NCBI GenBank assembly: GCA_022695795.1
Contig: MU404077.1
Coordinates: forward strand, 124,001 to 188,000
DNA from: Biscogniauxia marginata
Taxonomy: Eukaryota > Ascomycota > Sordariomycetes > Xylariales > Xylariaceae
Direction: 5' to 3'
Length of the DNA stretch: 64,000 nt
Part shown: one piece after another, positions 24,411-36,668 of the stretch
Layout: the number at the start of each line of letters is the position of its first letter
How positions within the stretch are numbered: position 1 is the first letter of the stretch
The notes under the pieces: generated by a model
What the model saw: only the letters and a program-made list of their open reading frames with translations
Databases searched by the model: none
What the model was told of the DNA's origin: nothing
Program-made: the position numbers and the translations under genes

Positions 24411-26269
24411 ATGCCACACTCTACCGAAGAAGCTATAAGGGAGAAAGTTCCCAAGAAACTGGTGCTTTGTTTCGATGGAACTGGCAATACCTTCAGTGGT
24501 AGCACTGCCGATACAAATGTTGTTAAAATCTACGACAAGCTAGACAGAGACTCTGAAGACCAGTTCCACTACTACCAGAGTAATCCCTTCTCAACGAATC
24601 CTTGTTCAAGTTACTAGTTAGTCACTGACATTTCATAGCTGGGATTGGCACTTATGACATCGGGTCTAGTTCGATAAACCCAAGCTGGCTAGGCCGTGTT
24701 CGAAGAAAGATCTCGGGCACGATCGACCAGGGGTTTGCCACTACCTTCGACGCGCATGTCATTGCCGGTTACCGTTTCATCATGCGTTACTACGACAAAG
24801 GCGACAAGATCTATATGTTCGGCTTATCACGCGGAGCCTTCACGGCCGCTTCCTAGCGCGGATGATCAACACCGTCGGCCTCCTCTCGAAGGGGAACGAG
24901 GAGATGGTCCCCTTTGCGTACCAGATGTACCAGGAATACGAACAGGGCAAGGTGGAATACGACGACGAGGGGAAAAACGATCATTCGGACTTGCCCGGCT
25001 CGGGCGACTCGAAGGCAACTGTCAACAACGTGCGTGATCATGGTAACGCAGAAACAGATGCTTTACTACCGGTGGCTAGTGACATATGCTCCGATGCCCA
25101 TGTAAACGGCCAGGGGGATCATGCTGTTGACGAAAATCAAGCTAAGCGAAACAGGCTGAGAGCATTTACCAACACCTTCTGTCGCCGCGAAGAAGTCGAG
25201 CCCCTTCCGATCCAGACAGAAAAGACATATACTGGCGTGAAGGTACACTTCCTCGGCCTGTTTGATTGTGTGAGCAGCGTGCGAGTTCTCGAGGGACCGT
25301 TCGGCAAGGCTCCGCGTCCGGTGTCGGTCGTGGGGACGGCGAAGCACGTCAGACACACCGTGGCCATTGACGAAAGGCGCGTCAAGTTCAAGGCCGCTCT
25401 GCTGGCCCAGGACAGTCGCCACCCCGGTTCCAAGAATGTCGAGGAAGACATCAAAGAAGTCTGGTGAGATCTGTCCGTGTCTCTGGTAGCGAACCATTGT
25501 GGAGTGCTAATCGCTGGCGTACCTAGGTTCCCAGGTAATCACGGAGACGTAGGCGGAGGCTGGCCCGCTCCCAGCCCAGATGGTCCAGGCAAACGGCAAA
25601 CATGGTGGGATACTGTCAAGCGCGTCTTCGTGAGCGCCAAGCCCGGTGACGCACCTAGAGATAACAGGGCGGATCCGTACCAGATGAGTGACGTTGCACT
25701 GCACTGGATGATCAACGAGGTCAAGGAAGTTGGGAACCGCGAGCCGAGATACGCTCTTAAATGGAGCAAGCGTCTCGACGGGTTCGAAAGGAACTTCAGC
25801 TGTTTCAAGGAAAGCCAAGCTTTCAAGGCCCCGGCTCATGATACTATGCAGGTCCTCGGCGGCTTGAGTCTGATCAGGGTCATACTTTGGAACTTCATGG
25901 GTATGTGACCTCTTCCTCCCATTTCCCGTCTCCAATACACAGGGAAAGAGTAGCTGACCTTTCCCTCCTACCCTAACAGAGTGGCTACCATTCATAGCAC
26001 GATGGGAGATAGACCAAAACTACAAATTCTACTACGAACGGATATGGCCTAACATGGGTCGTACTCGCGATATCCCGGCCGATGCCGTTTTCCATGATTT
26101 CGTCCGGTACCGGCTCGAGAAGTATCCGGATTACCGGCCTCAGAACAACCTGGTAGGCAATGGCGGGTCTTGCTTGACTGGCCCCGAGGCTCTGGTACCA
26201 AGACAGCTGAAGTACGGGGAAACGATCAACAAGCACCACAATACTTTCGTGCTCAACAAGCAATTATAG
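24411..26269 (+). CDS. DUF2235 alpha/beta-hydrolase-like protein, one-base frameshift
   Basis: Four exons fit in phase except for one break: 24411-24579, 24639-25463, 25527-25900 and 25980-26269. Allowing one lost base, the length is 553 codons. The DUF2235 signature DGTGNT lies at 22-27. The nucleophile motif GLSRG lies at 118-122, with Ser120 the expected nucleophile. [11 protein letters not shown], the conserved His/Asp region of the family, opens exon 3. The frame breaks at 24846-24847, just after the serine motif, where GGCCGC should hold one more C; the next codons hit TAG. Everything downstream is open and conserved-looking. DUF2235 proteins are predicted lipases/hydrolases, and bacterial relatives include Tle1 phospholipases; the fungal substrate is unknown. 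The gene is either newly dead or carries an assembly error. Confidence 0.8.
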
Positions 26270-26759
26270 GACACAGTTGTGTTCGTGCACTCTTGTTCTG
26301 CTAGGATAGAAGATTTAGAATGCTACAACTGTTAGGTTATCTAAAGAATAAGCAACCCTAGCTCGAGAATATTATAATGATTACCAGTGTGTTTCATAAC
26401 ATAACGCGGATACATCTGACATTGGCTCAGGATCCAGCCAACTCCAAGAACCTTTCTTCAACCCGGTAAAAACGACGATGACTACATGTACAAGCGACAA
26501 ACAAGAAGAGATTCCTAGGATCGGGTTAATACTAAACAAGAGCGTCGATTCCAAAAGAACAAACTCTCCCCATACTTAGGCAAAAGTCTGAATTGATCGT
26601 GTTTTGCGAGGAATCTAACTAAGTTTTATCTATCCTCTAATAAATGTCCCGTCTATTCATCTGAATGAAAAAGGGACAGAGTACTGCCAACCGGCCTTGT
26701 AGAAAACTATATCCTTGAACCATTTCTCTCCGGAAAGACTTAGTAAGAGCGAAACTGAA
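26270..26759. other. Short convergent spacer
   Basis: Downstream ends of the DUF2235 gene and the adenylosuccinate synthetase copy meet here. Nothing else is seen. Confidence 0.5.
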
Positions 26760-29220
26760 TCAAGAGCTGGCGGGGATGGGACGACTGATTATGTCCTCTC
26801 GGTTGGGACCTGTGCCGATCCAAGCGACAAGAACACCACAGTGCTCCTCAATGAGTCTGACGTAGGCCTGTGCCTGCTTCGGCAGGACCTCCTCTCACTG
26901 TATGTTAGCCAAGCCGTAGTCTAATTATTACAAGAATGGGGACTAAGGGACGTACAAAGGTCTTGGTGCGTGTCGTTGACTGTTGCCAGCCCTCCATCTC
27001 GTGGTAAACCACTGAGCATTTCTCGAACACCTCGAGGTCGGCGGGGAAGTTCTCAATAGTATCTCCAGTCTCAAGATCCTTGTACGCAACCGCAACCTAT
27101 CCCATGAATATTTTTATCCAGCCAATTGGAGGGTGTTGTGTGGCATAACTTAATGACGGGAAAAGTGTCCAGAGCACTATAATAACTCCTGAGTCGCATA
27201 TAGCAGAAACGGCAACTTAGAAAGCATACTCCAACTTATAAAGGTTGAAGCAGCTGTAGTGGTTAATGGCCGTTAAGTACTTCAACACCACGAAATCGAA
27301 CCAACCACATCTGCGTTTCCGTCCTGTACTGAAACCCCATTCTCGGTCTATGTGCACACTGCCAAGTAAATGACTAGAAAGGATACAATGACGAGGCGCA
27401 TACCAATGTCTTGCAGTTTAGCACCTATATCGCTGGTGTTTTCCGTCTTAAAGATCCCTTCGCTGACACGCGTAGTCTGTTGGGATATGAGTAGTTAGTA
27501 TTCTTTATTTATCTAAGGGGATAGCTATTTTAAGCGTCCCTGGTGTTCTTCCAAGAAGCACGAAGGGTGCTGAGTATACATACATAGGCCTTCGCAACAC
27601 CAATTATCTGGCTTTAAAGTTTAGTCAGCGGACGGGTTGCTCGGGTTTTCTGAAGAAAAGGCAAAAGTCAGGGGTCGAGGATTTTCATCGAATTGTCAAA
27701 TATTACTCACTCGATCTTCTTGGGATGGATAGCAAGTCCCGTGAAGATATCTCTGCACGTTATGATCATCAGCATACCAAGCCATACTCCATGGATGGCA
27801 ATTGCTTTTAGGAGGACTCACTCCAAGCCCGTGTTGCTACTTGTGACGTCTTTTGGCATTTAGAATCAATAATTGTCACCAAGGAGTATTTTGAAGGTAA
27901 TAGGCAATATCAGTAGGGTTCGAGGCAACTGCATCTGACGATGCGGGCAGCTCCGCTTCCGAGGATAAAGAGGTTGGGAAACAACTTCAGACAACACCTA
28001 CATGGATATGTGCCGTAATCAATATCAAGCATCAGGGCATTGGCTCCTTCGATCAGGATTTTGTAATTCCGTTCTTGTGCATTGTTCATGTAGTGAACGG
28101 CGTCCACGCAAAATCCAGCCAGCTTCGGGCAGTATTTACGGAAGCGCTGTATCTCGTCCTCAACATCATATTTGAGCAGATACCCAAAACTTTTTCTGTA
28201 TCCGTCCGGGAGCTTTCGTAGCTTCCTCTCGAAGGTCTCTTGATGGAAGATATCGTGTACGCAGATGCCGCTTCTCGCGGCCTTTGTTCTATACGAAGGC
28301 CCAATACCTCGTCTGGCTGAAAATTAAACTTGTAGTTAACATCTTAGTATACTAACATGTGGCTAGCGATGCTATATACATATACCAGCGAAGCGTCGAG
28401 TAGATGGGCACAGGAGAATGACTTGGGAACACACGTACTTGTACCAATCTTGCGCTCACCAAGCTAGGTTTTCGTCAGCCAGGCTTGCGTCTGTGACCTT
28501 TACTTGAGATACTCATCTCAACTTCTTCCAAACCATCGACCGCGGCGTGGCTGGTAGGAATTTATTTAGTAACCATCTTTAAAAAAAAAACATAAAGAAT
28601 CAGGGCTCTACGTCAAGGACACTAGCGGATCTGAAGGAGACTACGCTCTTAGGGGTAACACTAAGGGGTAATAATGACACTGGGGAACGCTCACAGGTCG
28701 AGGTTGACTTGACTGCGCAAAGACATAATTAGTGTCTATACGTGTCAATTTAATCGGCGACCTTCAATGTCTTCAAGGTCTAGGAATCATTGGTTTCGGA
28801 TCAGTCAATCGATTACTCACTGGCAGCAGGTGAAATAATAGCGAGACGCCGTTCGCAACTATTCTATGGCGTTGCAAAGTAAATTATTACCCTTTGAATA
28901 TCCTTTAAGCCAATTCAAGCATTTATTAGAGACTGGGTAGAACCCACGAGTGTCCAGCATTGTGCTTTTCACAGAGATGAGTTAGCGGATACTTCTTCAA
29001 TTCTATAATGACAGCGCCAATCTGCCCCTTGGCAACTTGAGCTGCGAATAGGGGCTCTCGGCATTATACAGATTGAAGTGAGAGAGGGCTATACCCCACC
29101 AGCTATTTCGTGATCATGGATTAGCATTGAGAATTTCTCATATCTCTCGTGAGAGTTGCTCACCTGCCCGCGCGCAAAGCTGCATATTACCATCATTCAT
29201 CAGGATGTCTGTAAGCTTCC
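26760..29220 (-). pseudogene. Decayed adenylosuccinate synthetase copy
   Basis: Adenylosuccinate synthetase joins IMP and aspartate with GTP in AMP synthesis. The minus strand carries many small exons of this family. Those I place are 29220-29164 (GKLTDIL), about 28950 (NAGHS), about 28860-28825 (ANGVSLLFHLLP), about 28547-28517 (HAAVDGLEEVE), 28463-28439 (GERKIGT), 28316-28002 (RRGIGPSY to DYGTYP), 27849-27822, 27752-27711, 27611-27584, 27476-27404, 27347-27230, 27176-27150, 27096-26956 and 26891-26760. Most junctions from 28,438 downward are in phase. Defects: the GDEGKGK P-loop at the N-terminus is not recognisable; the DRAH motif has decayed; one intron starts with ATGAGT instead of GTGAGT at 28516; stops interrupt the region around 28,750; and the 27150/27096 junction is one base out of phase. 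It is probably a dead or dying second copy. Confidence 0.75.
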
Positions 29221-29943
29221 CTATAAGCAATCTTAGCTTCGATCCTCCTGTGTTTGCTCCAATAGGTTGAAGATGGCATGTCCAAGACAGCTACGACGCA
29301 AACCTTCCGCTATACTGCTTGCATCTTATAGTGTGCTGTTCTATTGGAGGAGATGAAATTAACTCCAATTGGTTGCAAAAATCAGGGATACCCCAACCTA
29401 AGTGGGGCCTCTGCATTTATATGTACCCCGCGATAGCCCCCGCCAACAGCACAAAGCCCCGCTACAGTGATGTATTCTAACCACAACTTAAGTCACTCCC
29501 GAGTTCGGAACATTCATTCTGGAATTCTTCTATAATTTTCTCTTCTAGTGCCAGATATTGAGCTTTGAGGGGAGTTTATAAGTACTCGATGGGATTCGTA
29601 ATGACCAACACATACTTCCAATTAAGACAACTGTCCTACACTTTGCCAAGGGGTGAAGCTCATAAGCGAGAAACGTCAGCAACTGTCTGAAGCTTAGTAA
29701 AGGGCCACAATGGGAAGTGCATTAATTGTAGGCTTGAAAAGGGATATGTACTTAGAGTTGATTAATTACAATTAAAAGCTCTATATCTAATAATTAACTT
29801 AGGTTAATAATTACATTGTAAACATATTTTTAACTTGTAAGGCTACAATGCCTAAAGGATTTGCAGTTGATCCACAAGGGTCATAAAGCTATCTTATTTG
29901 TTACTTTAAAAAACGATTTAACGTCGCATTGTAGCGAATTATT
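29221..29943. other. AT-rich spacer
   Basis: No gene. A faint trace of the missing adenylosuccinate synthetase N-terminus (a KVCVVAVL-like strand) can be read on the minus strand near 29,290. AT-rich sequence at 29,750-29,940 leads into the tRNA gene. Confidence 0.45.
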
Positions 29944-30015
29944 GGTTGGCTAGTGTAATGGTTATCACAGCGGATTTTGATTCCGCTAATCTGGGTTCGA
30001 TTCCCAGGTCGACCT
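29944..30015 (+). tRNA. tRNA-Gln (anticodon TTG)
   Basis: A complete 72-nt intronless cloverleaf. The acceptor arm pairs 29944-29950 with 30008-30014, allowing two G-T pairs. The anticodon stem GCGGA/TCCGC (29970-29974 with 29982-29986) holds the loop TTTTGAT with TTG at 29977-29979. The T arm is CTGGG/CCCAG around TTCGATT. It decodes CAA. It lies between a decayed gene and a remnant. Confidence 0.93.
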
Positions 30016-30849
30016 CGAATCTTAATTTTTGCCTACCTCGTTTTATTGCGCCAGTCAAAGGAGAGTCTCTATTGGGCAATTCTCTGTCGCCGGCATCAAT
30101 CACTTTAACATGTAACAAGCCGTTAAGTGCTATTAATGTAGGCAATGAATAATAATATCCGCTGGCATATTTGGTATGCACTTATCCTTTTTTTGGTCAC
30201 ATTAATGCACGCCATGAATGCACGATGAACAAAGACTGCACCCTCTTTTTAGTCATTGCATATGTAGACAAGGTCAACTACCTACTCACCCTTCCCCCTC
30301 CCGATATGTCATTATAAATACAATACTCTCACTCGAGCGAAAGAAAGACCTGATAAACTGTTTACTCTTGTGTATGAAATTATGCCGGCATATGTAAAAT
30401 AAGATATAAGGATCTCATAGTCTGAAACTGAATAGAAGAAAGTCCAACAAGTCTGATTTTCAAAATTTACACACATTCATTCTTAGACAATGCAAGGGCT
30501 GAAGCTTGTGCCCTACCATATTACAGATTCGATTGGCTGGATCATTTAGGACACCTAGGCATACGACTTTCTCCGGGCAGAGTGTCCGGAAACAGCAAAC
30601 CCAAAGCTAGAGCGTATAAGCCAACTGAACACTATACACCGTCTCTTCCTTGTCACTGAGAGCAACTACTAAGTCTGCGGCCTTGATATTTCCAACGTGA
30701 CAATTGTCGTGGGCAAAACTGTAATTGCTATCATCAACTCTCATCTCAGTTGAAGATGGGGCTGTCCCTATATGAACGGCATCGAGGCAAGAGCTAGGTC
30801 AATACGATACTCTTCTCACACACCCACGCCGAAGATGTCATGCCTACCG
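30016..30849. other. Spacer after the tRNA, no supported gene
   Basis: AT-rich sequence follows the tRNA, with a T run at about 30188-30195 that could end RNA polymerase III transcription, although it lies some 170 bp away. No gene is seen. Confidence 0.45.
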
Positions 30850-31099
30850 ATAGGGAGATTCCCATTGTTACCCTCGAGGGCTTCATCAAAGAAGTCCCCA
30901 GTGAGCATATCTACCTCGGATTCATCATGCGCAAGCGCACAGGAGGGATACATATGCGAAATTGCTCTACCCAAAGACCCCGACGGCCAGATCGGTTGCG
31001 AGCGCGCAGTTCCCCCCCGAGCAGCGCGACCTCTACGCGTACACACACAACCAGACAGTCCACATGATAAGCTACGGGCTCAACGGCGTTGCGATGTAA
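30850..31099 (+). pseudogene. Coding remnant, family unknown
   Basis: Protein-like sequence is spread over plus-strand frames. One frame has GYICEIALPKDPDGQIG near 30,950-31,000. After a shift within the GC repeat and C run near 31,005-31,020, another has FPPEQRDLYAYTHNQTVHM and ends at a TAA at 31097-31099. I do not recognise it. It may be the last exon of a dead gene. Confidence 0.3.
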
Positions 31100-31792
31100 C
31101 CCGGTCATGACTAATGTTAACCAGGCGCTGAGTATCAAGCAGTGGTTGGCCGGCTTTTCCGTTGGGATTAACTGCCCGAAGGCCGATAGGGATTGGTTGG
31201 TTGGTTGGTATATTTAACGCCTAGAGCAAGGGGGAAAGACCAGCCCTCGCGAACCTCCCTAGGGGTATGAGGCGTGTGAAGCAGCTACTCCTATCTATCT
31301 AGATACATGAAGCTATTCACAAATCAAGCCCAATGGTGTACATGATGATGCTCTAACCGCAAGGCCGATAGGGAGGCTTTCGTTATTGATCATTTGCACC
31401 ATAACAGATACATCCGCGTCCAACAAGTAAGCCGCTACCGGATAATTGATAAGGGCTCTTAAACTCATGAATGGAAATCAACATGAATATCTACTACGAG
31501 ATGAAGAGGGAATCTGCTAACCAAAATAACAGAAGGCCAAGGAGAATCGTAATGAATATTTTAAGTTGAGAGCATGTGCACTAATAGCTCCTTTACCTAG
31601 GTAGGCTCGTATAATGATATTGGGTAGCTATGTACATATGTAGGTGATGCTTTACAGAATAATACAGGAGGAGCCTTGTAGTTAACATAAACGGGGTCTA
31701 CCCAACTGTATTGAACAGTTTATCTATCGTCAACTCAAATATACAAATCCTATCCCATATAAAGTACCGAACCCGAGTATTTCCCGCGTCCA
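31100..31792. other. Spacer with short repeats
   Basis: It contains a short GGTT run at 31193-31208 and a CCTAGGTAGG block near 31597. No supported gene. Confidence 0.5.
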
Positions 31793-33025
31793 TCATGTCT
31801 TGCATGCTCTCCGGGCGTCTTTTCTCAGCTCAACCAAGACCATCGCGACAGCGTCCAGGGTGCTTTTTATAAAACCGTTCGCGACGCCGGAGCCGAGCTT
31901 CTGCATCACCTTGTCCGTGTGCCACCTCCTGAGTTCTCGGTTCACCAGGTTCAGGCGCGCTCTGGGCGAGGCCCTCAGCTCCTCCGGCGGGGCCTTGGCG
32001 AAGAACAACCTCACGTTCGCCTCGGTGACGTCCCACCAGAAGCCCGACTTGACCGGCCACGGGATGCTGATCGCCGTGAGGCGGCTGCCCCCATCCCAAC
32101 CCTTGGTGTACTCCTCCCAGGAGGCGCGCCACTCGGCTGCTTCTTTTTCGGCCTTCTCCTTTTGCTCGCGCTCGCGCCGCTGCCGCGCGAGGCGTGCCCG
32201 CTCTTGGAAGGCCCTCGTGCGAGCCGCTACTACTGCTTCTTCTTCTTCCCGCCGCCGGCGTTCTTGCTCTTGCCTTCGCGCCTCTTCATCGCGGCGCTTC
32301 TGCCTTTCTTGACGGCACTTCTCCTCCTCCTCTTCTTCTTGTCTCCTACGCGCTTCCCCAACGCGCTTCTGATGATCAACCTCTGCCTTCCGAACAAGAA
32401 ATTGATCTCCTTCCTCCGGCTCGAACTTCACCTTCACGTCCTTCTTAAGCTTTGCATTTTCCCTTTTTAACTCAGCTACGGTTTCCCGAATTTCTTTTAG
32501 CATCTCCAGAACCTCATCAATTGATTGTCCTCCACCAGCACTCTTGTTATCGTTCTTATTGTCGTAGTCGTCATCATCATCATCATCATCATCATCACTG
32601 CTGTCGTTATCGCTCTCCTCTGATTCGGTCGACGTTTCGTCGCTGATGTGGGACGATGAATTGGCTCTTTCATTGCGTGCTGCCAAATACTCAAGCTTAG
32701 ATCGCCACCCCTTAACCACGTCTGTAGCTTGATTTTTGTGGAACCGAGTGCATAGAAGGCACGTCACCGCCGACTCTAGCTGCGGCGACGCGGCGGCTTT
32801 GTATGCGTTTTTGAGAGCCAGTTTGTTCACGATGCTTAGCGCGTAGCTGATCGAATTTGCGGCGATTCTATTCTGGCATCTCCTCCCCCGAGAGGGGGCG
32901 TATCCGATGCACGTGACGCAGCCTTTAAGGGGGTTTGTGAGCTCCAGCACTGTTTCCGGGTCCCACTCCTGGCATTCAGAAGCCGTCGACGAATAGGGGA
33001 ATGACGAAGCGGTTCTATAATACAT
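31793..33025 (-). CDS. Coiled-coil protein with Cys-rich N-terminus and RWHTDK tail
   Basis: A single-exon frame of 410 residues. Residues 36-96 contain Cys36, Cys39, Cys50, Cys89, Cys92 and His96, spaced like a possible metal site. An aspartate run at about 140-155 is encoded by a TCA/CAT microsatellite on the plus strand. Residues about 170-310 form a very long charged Glu/Arg/Lys coiled coil. The last 100 residues are compact: a segment with IPWPVKSG, then RRWHTDK near 365, which resembles the HPD-bearing helix of a J-domain but with HTD in place of HPD. I have seen this layout in fungal hypothetical proteins but know no function. It could be a scaffold or a degenerate chaperone partner. 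Lineage-specific expansion is likely but cannot be shown here. Confidence 0.75.
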   Translation of the reverse strand: MYYRTASSFPYSSTASECQEWDPETVLELTNPLKGCVTCIGYAPSRGRRCQNRIAANSISYALSIVNKLALKNAYKAAASPQLESAVTCLLCTRFHKNQATDVVKGWRSKLEYLAARNERANSSSHISDETSTESEESDNDSSDDDDDDDDDDYDNKNDNKSAGGGQSIDEVLEMLKEIRETVAELKRENAKLKKDVKVKFEPEEGDQFLVRKAEVDHQKRVGEARRRQEEEEEEKCRQERQKRRDEEARRQEQERRRREEEEAVVAARTRAFQERARLARQRREREQKEKAEKEAAEWRASWEEYTKGWDGGSRLTAISIPWPVKSGFWWDVTEANVRLFFAKAPPEELRASPRARLNLVNRELRRWHTDKVMQKLGSGVANGFIKSTLDAVAMVLVELRKDARRACKT

Positions 33026-36000
33026 CCTCGTAAAGATTTTGTGGTCTTTCTTGAGATGTGTTTTCGTGGCGAGTTGATGGCTTGCATAGATGATTCAGTC
33101 TGCGGGGTGCTCATATAGTAACGATGGAATTATGTAGACATCCAGCTTCTTATACTTGCATTCAGCCGTAGACCCCCCAACTTACATTTATCTGCAAGTC
33201 TGCCTGCGCGCCCCCCACGTTAGCGCAAACCTATGCATACCTACCTATATTTTTCCCCCGGGGATATCTTCCGAATACGTCAGGAGAATACTACGCACAA
33301 CTCCTACGATTAAGCATAGTCATCAAGGCAGATTCCGAGGCGCAAGCACTTGAAACCCTAAGTAGGCCAAGACTTGCCGACCGGAATGTGGCCTGTCAGG
33401 GACGCAAACCGCGCCCCCCTCCCCCGCGTTGTTTCATTGATTACGATGGCTTAGCCAGCACAATCGGGGTAGCTTCCGAAGTGGGAGGCCCTCTACGACG
33501 CACGTCATTCGATATCGAATCGGCCTACCCGATGATATCCCTGGCCTACTATCGCCGATGACCATTGTGATACAAATGGTGTTTTGAGCACGCCAGTTTG
33601 TAGAGCCTTCTCCTAAGGTCATCCCCCCCTTTATTAAGAAAGCGTTGGATAGTTTTTCTTTGGGATGCCTGGTCTCTCAGTATGGACTTGTAACAAGTTT
33701 ATCACAATACATTGCATCATTCCTTCTTACCTAAACACATATACATACTGAGGATATATATATAAAGAAAGGGGGAGAAAGAGAGAGAGAGAGAGAAAGA
33801 AAGAGAAGTGGGTCTTTGTAAGCTCTAATCAATTACATATCACATATTCAATTAACCTTTGAAGATCGTCGAAATAAATAGTATCTTAAAGATCCTAGAT
33901 TACCTGCCTATTTTTTCGCATAAGGGGGGCTGTGGATAACTCAGGGATTACTGATCAAGATACCTACAGCCTTGAGTCGGCCAATGACGGTGCGTATCGC
34001 CTGGGCGGTATAACAGCTGGTTGGTTAAAATCACCAACAACATTGTATGATCCGTGCATCAGGGCTGCTTTGGGAGAGGCTATACGAGGCCCCGGCGCGT
34101 AGGATGCGCCATTATCACTCCGTATAGGGGTGTATCTCAGATGTGACAACTAGGCCACGAGGCAGATGCTGCGCCCTTGCCATGCGTTTATATTAAACAG
34201 CGGCACTTCGGACATCCCATCAGCTGCCCTGTATAGATGGACAGATGCATAATTCAGCATTGTATATACTCCACTAGCCGCTCCAGCCGCAATAAGTCGT
34301 ATGACCTGCTTATAGAGCTGAGATATGACCCCTGACAAGTGCCAGAAGAAATGCCGGTAGACAAAACGTTCCCGCGCTGCCACCTTGAAATGCCAAGAAG
34401 TCATCCGTGTAAGCCCTCGGCCCTGAGTTGTATCTCCAGAACTCGGCCCGGTCCATACTGCTGCCTTCTATCATACCTCCTTTTTTAAGAATCCTGTAGG
34501 AGCACAAGCCATTCTTGACGTGGTGCCACTTACCCTTACCCTTACCCTTGCAAAGTGACACCATTTTATAAGCGCTTATCGTGAAGCCGGGCCGGACCGG
34601 GCCAAACTCGGCCTTGTGGGATTTCCAATACTTGTCTCATTTCTATGTCTCTTTATCTTGTCGAAGCTTTGTCTTCAAGTTCCACTCCTCCATTTGACAG
34701 CGGACCAAACATATCAAGGACAATCAGCCTAGGAACCTAACCTGTTGGATATTCCAAGGTAGGCTTTGAGGGTTCGAGTTGCCTCGGCTGTGCCATCAAT
34801 TCTAAGGGCACGAGTCTATGTGAACATGAGTCAAAGAATAGAATAATAGAGAACAGGGAAAATACTCTTAAGATAGTAAGCAGCCTCTCATACTAGCGTT
34901 GACTCACTTATTGTTACGGGGTCAAATGTGAAGCCAGAATATTATCAGTATATTCAATCAGGTCGAGCCTTGTCGGACTGAGTCCCTCCTCCCATATATC
35001 CGACCTGATTTCCTTTGATATATATAGATAGCACAGTGCCTTACACGGTGGAGGTACATTCACAAGCAATACCTGAATACATCCCATATTCCAGCCTGAC
35101 ATCGTATCTGCATTCCAGCCTAATCCCTAGATGCCTTGTAGTCCTTCTGACCTTCTGCGTCTACATATGCCTTGCATAAGTGGATCATACCAATAGCATC
35201 GTGACACTTATAATGTTCTCTAGTAGATCTGTAGGCTAGGTATCAGAGTGATGGAAATTTCGAATCGGAATGAATTGAAACATATTGTACGTATGGAATT
35301 ACACCACAGCATCTAGATATCGAGTACTCTTGAAATATATTGATTGGTACTAGGTTAGTTACTAAGATGCCAAACCTTTTATTAGAGGGATCGGGGGTCC
35401 ATTAGACAGCAAAGGGACATTGAATCTCATGAATTCATATTTCGAAGTGATGAAATTTGGTTGCCGACAGAGGTACATACCTTAGGTACGCACCTATCTA
35501 CCTAAATTTAAAAAAGAAGGTACCAAAGTCTCCTCGCCGGTATCATCTGGTCCACACGTGATCTCCCATTATGAACACCTCAGTTAGCCATACAAGGCAA
35601 TCACAGTTCACGACCGTAGTTGCCCTGGACGTTCTACAGCAAACAAGAAGAAAAAAGGAAACTAAGGTACGTGCTCCTTCTTGCATGCACATTTGCCATC
35701 TACCTTCTTCCCTTCCATCTTCGTGTACCAGACAGGCCACCAAGAAATATTCTACGACACAATAAACAACAACAGCATTTGATCATTGATTGTCCTTCAC
35801 GCTCCCCGAATCACACATCATCATCCTTAGATCACATCCTTGTGTCTCCCTTTGGTACCTGACGACGGATCATCACCTGCAACCGTCCTGCACTTTGGTG
35901 AATTTTCTTCCACTGCTGGTGGTGCCAAATCTCCACTTAGAAAACCTTTGAGGTAGCATTCCCTACTTTGTTCTTGACCAAGATCTTTAGTACCCGGCCA

Positions 36001-36668
36001 GGACAGGCACCGATTATTTGTATCCCTGCCCGGATTTTGCTTCCCACAACACGTGTGTTGGGTGGTGATTTAGGTCTCCGTCTCACCGATCTCGAGACTT
36101 GCCTCGGCTAAGCAAAGCAGAGAAAAGTGATATCTCCCAAAGTAAGTCGTTGGAATATGAACACTCGTCCCTCTCATTACGGTCTCCCCATAAAAGAACC
36201 TATTTTCTATTTTCCTTCCCTGCGGCGATGGGGCTGTTGGTACTGCGCCGTACCTTCATATTTCAAGCGAGATAAAAACAGCTCCTAAACCGGCAAGCAC
36301 CTATTTCACCCCAATACTTGCAATGCCTACCATTCTTACTTCATGTTCAACATGGGGACAATAAATATCTTACGCATCTTTTAGGCATATGTATCACTAC
36401 TATAAAAAGCCTTGTATCCATATCAACTAGGGCTACGAAAAAACCAAGAAGGTACGGGAAGGAATAATTAGATGAATTGGAAATGGCCATCATCATAAAC
36501 ACTGTATTTTTCATTTCACTTCATGCTACTTCTGCTCGTCTCGTCTACACAGCATCTTGGGATATAGCAGGATCTAAATTCACGAAGCGCTCTTATTAGA
36601 AACCAACATAGGCTTTTTTGCTGACATAATTATAGTCTATTTGATTACATTCAGATACGGTATACAGG
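33026..36668. other. Long spacer with an old LTR copy
   Basis: A GA-rich microsatellite lies at 33778-33806, a TTACCC triplet array at about 34530-34549, and an LTR-like repeat at 34912-35126 (separate entry). On the minus strand, 34404-33964 is open apart from one TAG at 34150-34152, but I recognise nothing in it. The GNAT promoter and a possible long leader lie above 36,669. Confidence 0.5.
34912..35126 (-). repeat. LTR-like repeat, inverted copy of the 55.2-kb solo LTR
   Basis: Read on the minus strand, the end of this segment matches the end of the repeat at 55139-55370: both share AAGGCTCGACCTGAT and finish TGACCCCGTAACA. The GGAATGCAGAT near the other end is also shared. The far boundary is uncertain, and no target duplication could be confirmed. 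It is an old, diverged relic of the same LTR family. Confidence 0.65.

Noticed and set aside
29944..30015. tRNA as the attachment site of an integrated element
   Set aside because: No duplicated tRNA end or integrase lies nearby; the Gypsy element is 26 kb away.
33964..34404. Minus-strand frame with a single TAG, possible second edited-stop gene
   Set aside because: No recognisable domain or cysteine pattern, so nothing shows that it is coding.
34530..34549. TTACCC array as an interstitial telomere
   Set aside because: Ascomycete telomeres are usually TTAGGG/CCCTAA; this unit differs and is only three copies.
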